Translations under genes and position numbers: made by a program
Assembly (NCBI RefSeq): GCF_965228705.1
Contig: NZ_OZ245832.1
Location: 2,108,001-2,172,000, forward strand
From: Croceimicrobium sp965228705
GTDB taxonomy: Bacteria > Bacteroidota > Bacteroidia > Flavobacteriales > Schleiferiaceae
Reading direction: 5' to 3'
Length of the DNA: 64,000 bases
Shown: positions 61,290-64,000 of the stretch, in pieces
Layout: each line of letters starts with the position of its first letter
Numbering within the stretch: position 1 is the first letter of the stretch
The notes under the pieces: generated by a model
Databases searched by the model: none
What the model was told of the DNA's origin: nothing
Seen by the model: the letters and a program-made list of their open reading frames with translations, nothing else

Positions 61290-62408
61290 GTGAAGATTGC
61301 GGTAAATACCCGATTACTCCTCAAAGATCGCCTCGAAGGCATTGGTCAGTTTACGGCCAATATCTTCGAAATACTGAGTCGTGAGCATCCAGAAATCGAA
61401 TGGATTTTTCTTTTCGATCGCCCCTGGCATCCAGACTTCATTTTTGAGCCACACATTGAAGCGAAGGTATTATTCCCTCCTACGCGCCATCCCCTTTTAT
61501 GGCAATGGTGGTTTCAATGGTCCGTACCTCGCTATTTAAACAAAGTAAAGGCGGATCTTTTTATATCGCCGGATGGCATGATCCCCCTTTGGGGCAATTG
61601 CCCTTCGATTGCCGTTATTCACGACCTGAACTACGAGCATCAACCGGGTAATCTGGACAAAATTGCCGGAGGTTTTATGCGCCATTACTATCCAAAATTC
61701 GCACATCATGCGAAGCGAGTGGCCACCGTCTCCAATTATTGCAAAAGGGATATCGCTGATACCTACGAGCTTTCTCCAGACAAAATTGATGTGGTTCCAA
61801 ACGGCTATGGTCAACATTTTAAGGCCCTTAGCGAGGAAGCTAAAGAAAAGGTGCGTCAAAACTACGCAGAGGGCTCTCCCTATTTTCTGTATCTAGGCGC
61901 TTTAAACCCGCGTAAAAACCTGGAGGGATTAATGGGAGCTTATGCCTTGTATCGCGATAATGGCGGTCAGCACAAACTACTGATTACCGGTGAGAAAATG
62001 CGCTGGACGCCGGCTATTGAGGAGGCCTTTCAGCGTAATCCATTTAAAGCAGACATTCTCTTTACCGGCCGTTTGGCGGATGCAGAATTAGCGGATGTAC
62101 TCGCTGCAGCCGAAGCACTATGTTTGGTTTCACATTTCGAAGGTTTTGGCATCCCTATCATCGAAGCATTTGCCTGCGAAACCCCGGTAATTTGCGCTAA
62201 TAATACAGCTATGCCTGAGATCGCAGGTGAAGCTGCCCTCTTAGTTGATAGTCGGAATAGCCAATCGATCGCCAAAGCGATGCAGCAAATGGAAAATTCG
62301 GAAGTACAAGCTGATCTCATCCAAAAAGGTAAAGTGCAATTGCAAAAATTCTCCTGGCAAAAAGCCGCCGATGCCATGTGGGATAGCATCCAAAAATGCT
62401 TAAGCTAA
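61290..62408 (+). CDS. Family 4-type GT-B glycosyltransferase
   Basis: A 372-residue enzyme that starts with GTG (MKIAVNTRLLLKDRLEGIGQF). The C-terminal donor-binding half has YLGALNPRKNLEGLMGAY and the retaining E-x7-E-type motif in HFEGFGIPIIEAFACETPVI, typical of GT4 enzymes. It transfers a sugar from a nucleotide donor in the cytoplasm, probably for the surface polysaccharide built by the divergent wzx-wzz-wzy genes. The acceptor and sugar are unknown. The GTG start is preferred because a -7 box ends four bases before it and no better start lies upstream. Confidence 0.92.
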   Translation: MKIAVNTRLLLKDRLEGIGQFTANIFEILSREHPEIEWIFLFDRPWHPDFIFEPHIEAKVLFPPTRHPLLWQWWFQWSVPRYLNKVKADLFISPDGMIPLWGNCPSIAVIHDLNYEHQPGNLDKIAGGFMRHYYPKFAHHAKRVATVSNYCKRDIADTYELSPDKIDVVPNGYGQHFKALSEEAKEKVRQNYAEGSPYFLYLGALNPRKNLEGLMGAYALYRDNGGQHKLLITGEKMRWTPAIEEAFQRNPFKADILFTGRLADAELADVLAAAEALCLVSHFEGFGIPIIEAFACETPVICANNTAMPEIAGEAALLVDSRNSQSIAKAMQQMENSEVQADLIQKGKVQLQKFSWQKAADAMWDSIQKCLS

Positions 62409-62409
62409 G

Positions 62410-63018
62410 ATGGCTCGTCTTAAAAACTTTAAAGAAAAAGGCCGCCTGGAAGCCGGTTGTGATGAGGCGGGTCGTGGTTGCTTAGCAGGACCGGTTTATG
62501 CAGCAGCGGTAATCTTAAAGCCGGGCTTCCGCCATAAACTGCTAGACGACTCTAAGAAACTCACGGAAAAGCAAAGGGACGAACTACGAGTTTATATTGA
62601 GGAAAAAGCCCTGGCCTGGGCCGTAGCCTCGGTATCGGCAGCAGAGATTGATGAAATAAACATCCTCCAGGCCTCATTCTTAGCTATGCACCGGGCCTTG
62701 GATCAATTAAAAACTCGGCCCGAATTCTTACTTATCGATGGCAACCGCTTTGTACCCTATCAAGACCTGGAGCACAGTTGCGAGATTAAAGGTGATGGAC
62801 GATTTAAGTCGATAGCCGCCGCTTCTATCCTCGCCAAAACCCATCGAGACGAAGCCATGCTTAAACTTGCGGAAGACTACCCCCAATACCAATGGGAACG
62901 AAATAAGGGCTATCCCACCCAAGCCCATCGCCAAGCAATTAAGGAGCACGGAGCCTCACCCTGGCACCGACAAAGCTTTACCCTACTTCCTCCCCAGTTA
63001 AAATTAGACCTCGACTAG
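62410..63018 (+). CDS. rnhB: Ribonuclease HII
   Basis: A 202-residue endonuclease that cuts the RNA strand of RNA-DNA hybrids and removes single ribonucleotides from DNA. Catalytic acidic residues are visible in GCDEAGRGCLAGP (Asp and Glu, residues 18-19) and LIDGNRF (Asp). The length and C-terminal HRQSF segment are typical. It begins one base after the glycosyltransferase stop, so the two are co-transcribed despite unrelated roles. Confidence 0.96.
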   Translation: MARLKNFKEKGRLEAGCDEAGRGCLAGPVYAAAVILKPGFRHKLLDDSKKLTEKQRDELRVYIEEKALAWAVASVSAAEIDEINILQASFLAMHRALDQLKTRPEFLLIDGNRFVPYQDLEHSCEIKGDGRFKSIAAASILAKTHRDEAMLKLAEDYPQYQWERNKGYPTQAHRQAIKEHGASPWHRQSFTLLPPQLKLDLD

Positions 63019-63026
63019 TTTTCTAG

Positions 63027-63034
63027 TACTTTTG
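63027..63034 (+). promoter_or_regulatory. -7 promoter box of the final lipoprotein gene
   Basis: TACTTTTG matches TAnnTTTG exactly, 26 bases before the ATG at 63053. Confidence 0.45.
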
Positions 63035-63052
63035 TACAAACTCAAGGGGTTC

Positions 63053-64000
63053 ATGTCGTTGAAACATTCTTACTTTTTAGCACTCACATTACTTCTTCTA
63101 GGGGCTTGTCGCGAAAGTCCCAAAAGCGAAACTCAAATTCAGGAGGTCCTGCCCTTAAACACGGTTTGGCTGGCAGAAATCAATGATTGGGAAGAAGTTA
63201 TCGCTAAAAAGTCGAACTCAAGAGTTTTGGATTTACTCAGCCAGTTCGAAAGCCTTAAAAACTTTAATTCCCACTGGCATAATGCAGCAGAGCTCAGCAA
63301 TCGAGACAGTCTGCAGGACTTAATGAGCAGCAGTCATGTGTATTTAGCCGAAATCCTTTCTGGAGCCGATCGTTACAATTGGTTATTGATTCTCCTTAAT
63401 GACGAGGCATCCGCCGAAAGGCTTTTCCAAAACTTCCAAAAAGCGGATGGATTGCAAAGTCTGGAATATTCGGGCGAAAAAATCTATCAGCTCAAGCTGA
63501 ATGAGAAACAAGATCTGTTTCTCCATCACAGTAATGATCTCTACTTAATCAGTGGCGACCGTATCGCTCTGGAAGCGGCCATCCGTCAAAAAAACAGCCC
63601 TACCCAGGTAGCCGAAAATGATCGACTACGCCAAATTCGGGAAAGCCGAAATCCCCGCTCTCCATTAAATGTTTATCTCAACCTAAAAAGTTGGCCAGAT
63701 TATCTAGGCACCATAGGAAAGCTTAAAGCGCAATTTCTTGCCGATATGGGAGACTGGCTTTTACTGGACCTGGATGCTGAAAAGCATGATCTCATCGCCA
63801 CCGGCTTACTCAACCACCCTGAAACCGAAGCCTATTTCCCACAAGCGCTGGCTTCCCTGCGCAGTGATCAAATCCAGGCGCAAAAATTAATCCCTGTTAA
63901 CCTGGCTCGCTGGGTACACATGAGCATTGGCAATATTGGTCAATATCAAAGAGCCTTTGAAGCTCAATTGGAAAAAGCTGGAAGCTTAAAGGATCATCAG
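63053..64000 (+). CDS. Lipoprotein of unknown function, 3-prime end outside the window
   Basis: The frame opens at 63053 and stays open for 316 codons to the last base. The N-terminus is a lipoprotein signal with lipobox LLGAC (Cys19). The visible part is alpha/beta with segments such as NTVWLAEINDWEEVI and LYLISGDRIALEAAI. This resembles large DUF3352-like Bacteroidota proteins, but that is only an impression; no motif proves it. It follows rnhB by 34 bases and has its own -7 box. Confidence 0.8.
   Translation, partial: MSLKHSYFLALTLLLLGACRESPKSETQIQEVLPLNTVWLAEINDWEEVIAKKSNSRVLDLLSQFESLKNFNSHWHNAAELSNRDSLQDLMSSSHVYLAEILSGADRYNWLLILLNDEASAERLFQNFQKADGLQSLEYSGEKIYQLKLNEKQDLFLHHSNDLYLISGDRIALEAAIRQKNSPTQVAENDRLRQIRESRNPRSPLNVYLNLKSWPDYLGTIGKLKAQFLADMGDWLLLDLDAEKHDLIATGLLNHPETEAYFPQALASLRSDQIQAQKLIPVNLARWVHMSIGNIGQYQRAFEAQLEKAGSLKDHQ

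Noticed and set aside
52872..63018. A polysaccharide utilisation locus joining SusCD with the polysaccharide genes.
   Set aside because: The downstream genes are for synthesis and export (Wzx, Wzz, Wzy), not breakdown; no glycoside hydrolase is present.

Overview
The window looks like chromosomal DNA of a Bacteroidota bacterium, most likely an aerobic marine-type member of the Flavobacteriales. The evidence is SusC/SusD and XusABC-like outer-membrane systems, type IX secretion (T9SS) cargo and its regulator PorX, the LpxC-FabZ fusion, a sensor kinase with an N-terminal beta-propeller, a kynurenine pathway, and many exact copies of the Bacteroidota -7 promoter box TAnnTTTG in front of genes. 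The genus cannot be fixed from the sequence alone. Genes are tightly packed, with many 1-4 base stop/start overlaps and no intergenic gap above 300 bases. I found no tRNA, rRNA, CRISPR array, insertion sequence or prophage.

Layout. 1-3.4 kb: the end of a xenosiderophore-type uptake operon (TonB receptor, DUF4374 surface lipoprotein, PepSY membrane protein). 3.5-4.8 kb: a lipoprotein with the full zinc-ligand set of a subclass B1 metallo-beta-lactamase, coupled to a CHAP amidase. 4.9-6.8 kb: glyS and a very acidic small lipoprotein. 6.9-10.4 kb (minus): UbiA-like protein, kynU, kmo. 10.5-13.4 kb: gcvP. 13.5-17.8 kb: two tandem T9SS-exported paralogues, each closed by a terminator. 17.9-19.4 kb (minus): MlaE/MlaF-type lipid ABC transporter. 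19.4-21.8 kb: a 39-residue lipoprotein, sprT, purK and purE as an overlapping operon. 21.8-25.4 kb (minus): propeller histidine kinase and LytTR regulator, divergent from two outer-membrane proteins (25.5-28.2 kb).

28.2-33.6 kb: ferritin, then a polyamine operon (arginine decarboxylase, agmatinase, deoxyhypusine-synthase-like enzyme, GNAT/nitrilase fusion). 33.5-36.3 kb: unknown lipoproteins and a DUF1684 protein. 36.5-41.7 kb: DEAD-box helicase, a low-complexity repeat spacer, aroB-aroA (minus) and proline dehydrogenase. 41.7-46.2 kb (mostly minus): DUF4258 protein, methyltransferase (plus), alanine dehydrogenase, tsaE, porX. 46.2-52.8 kb: HD hydrolase, then lipid A genes lpxD, lpxC-fabZ, lpxA, a lone ABC ATPase, efp and a second lpxD-like gene, ending at a strong bidirectional terminator. 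52.9-57.1 kb (minus): SusC/SusD pair. 57.3-63.0 kb: surface polysaccharide genes (Wzy/ligase, Wzz, Wzx, glycosyltransferase) and rnhB. 63.0-64.0 kb: a lipoprotein gene cut by the window edge.

Much of the window serves the cell envelope: lipid A, polysaccharide assembly, TonB-dependent import, T9SS cargo and control, and many lipoproteins. The least explained parts are the polyamine operon with its deoxyhypusine-synthase-like enzyme and acyltransferase/nitrilase fusion, the B1 lactamase/CHAP pair, the propeller-kinase/outer-membrane-protein divergon, and the repeated placement of -7 boxes 12-13 bases before start codons, which suggests leaderless transcripts.
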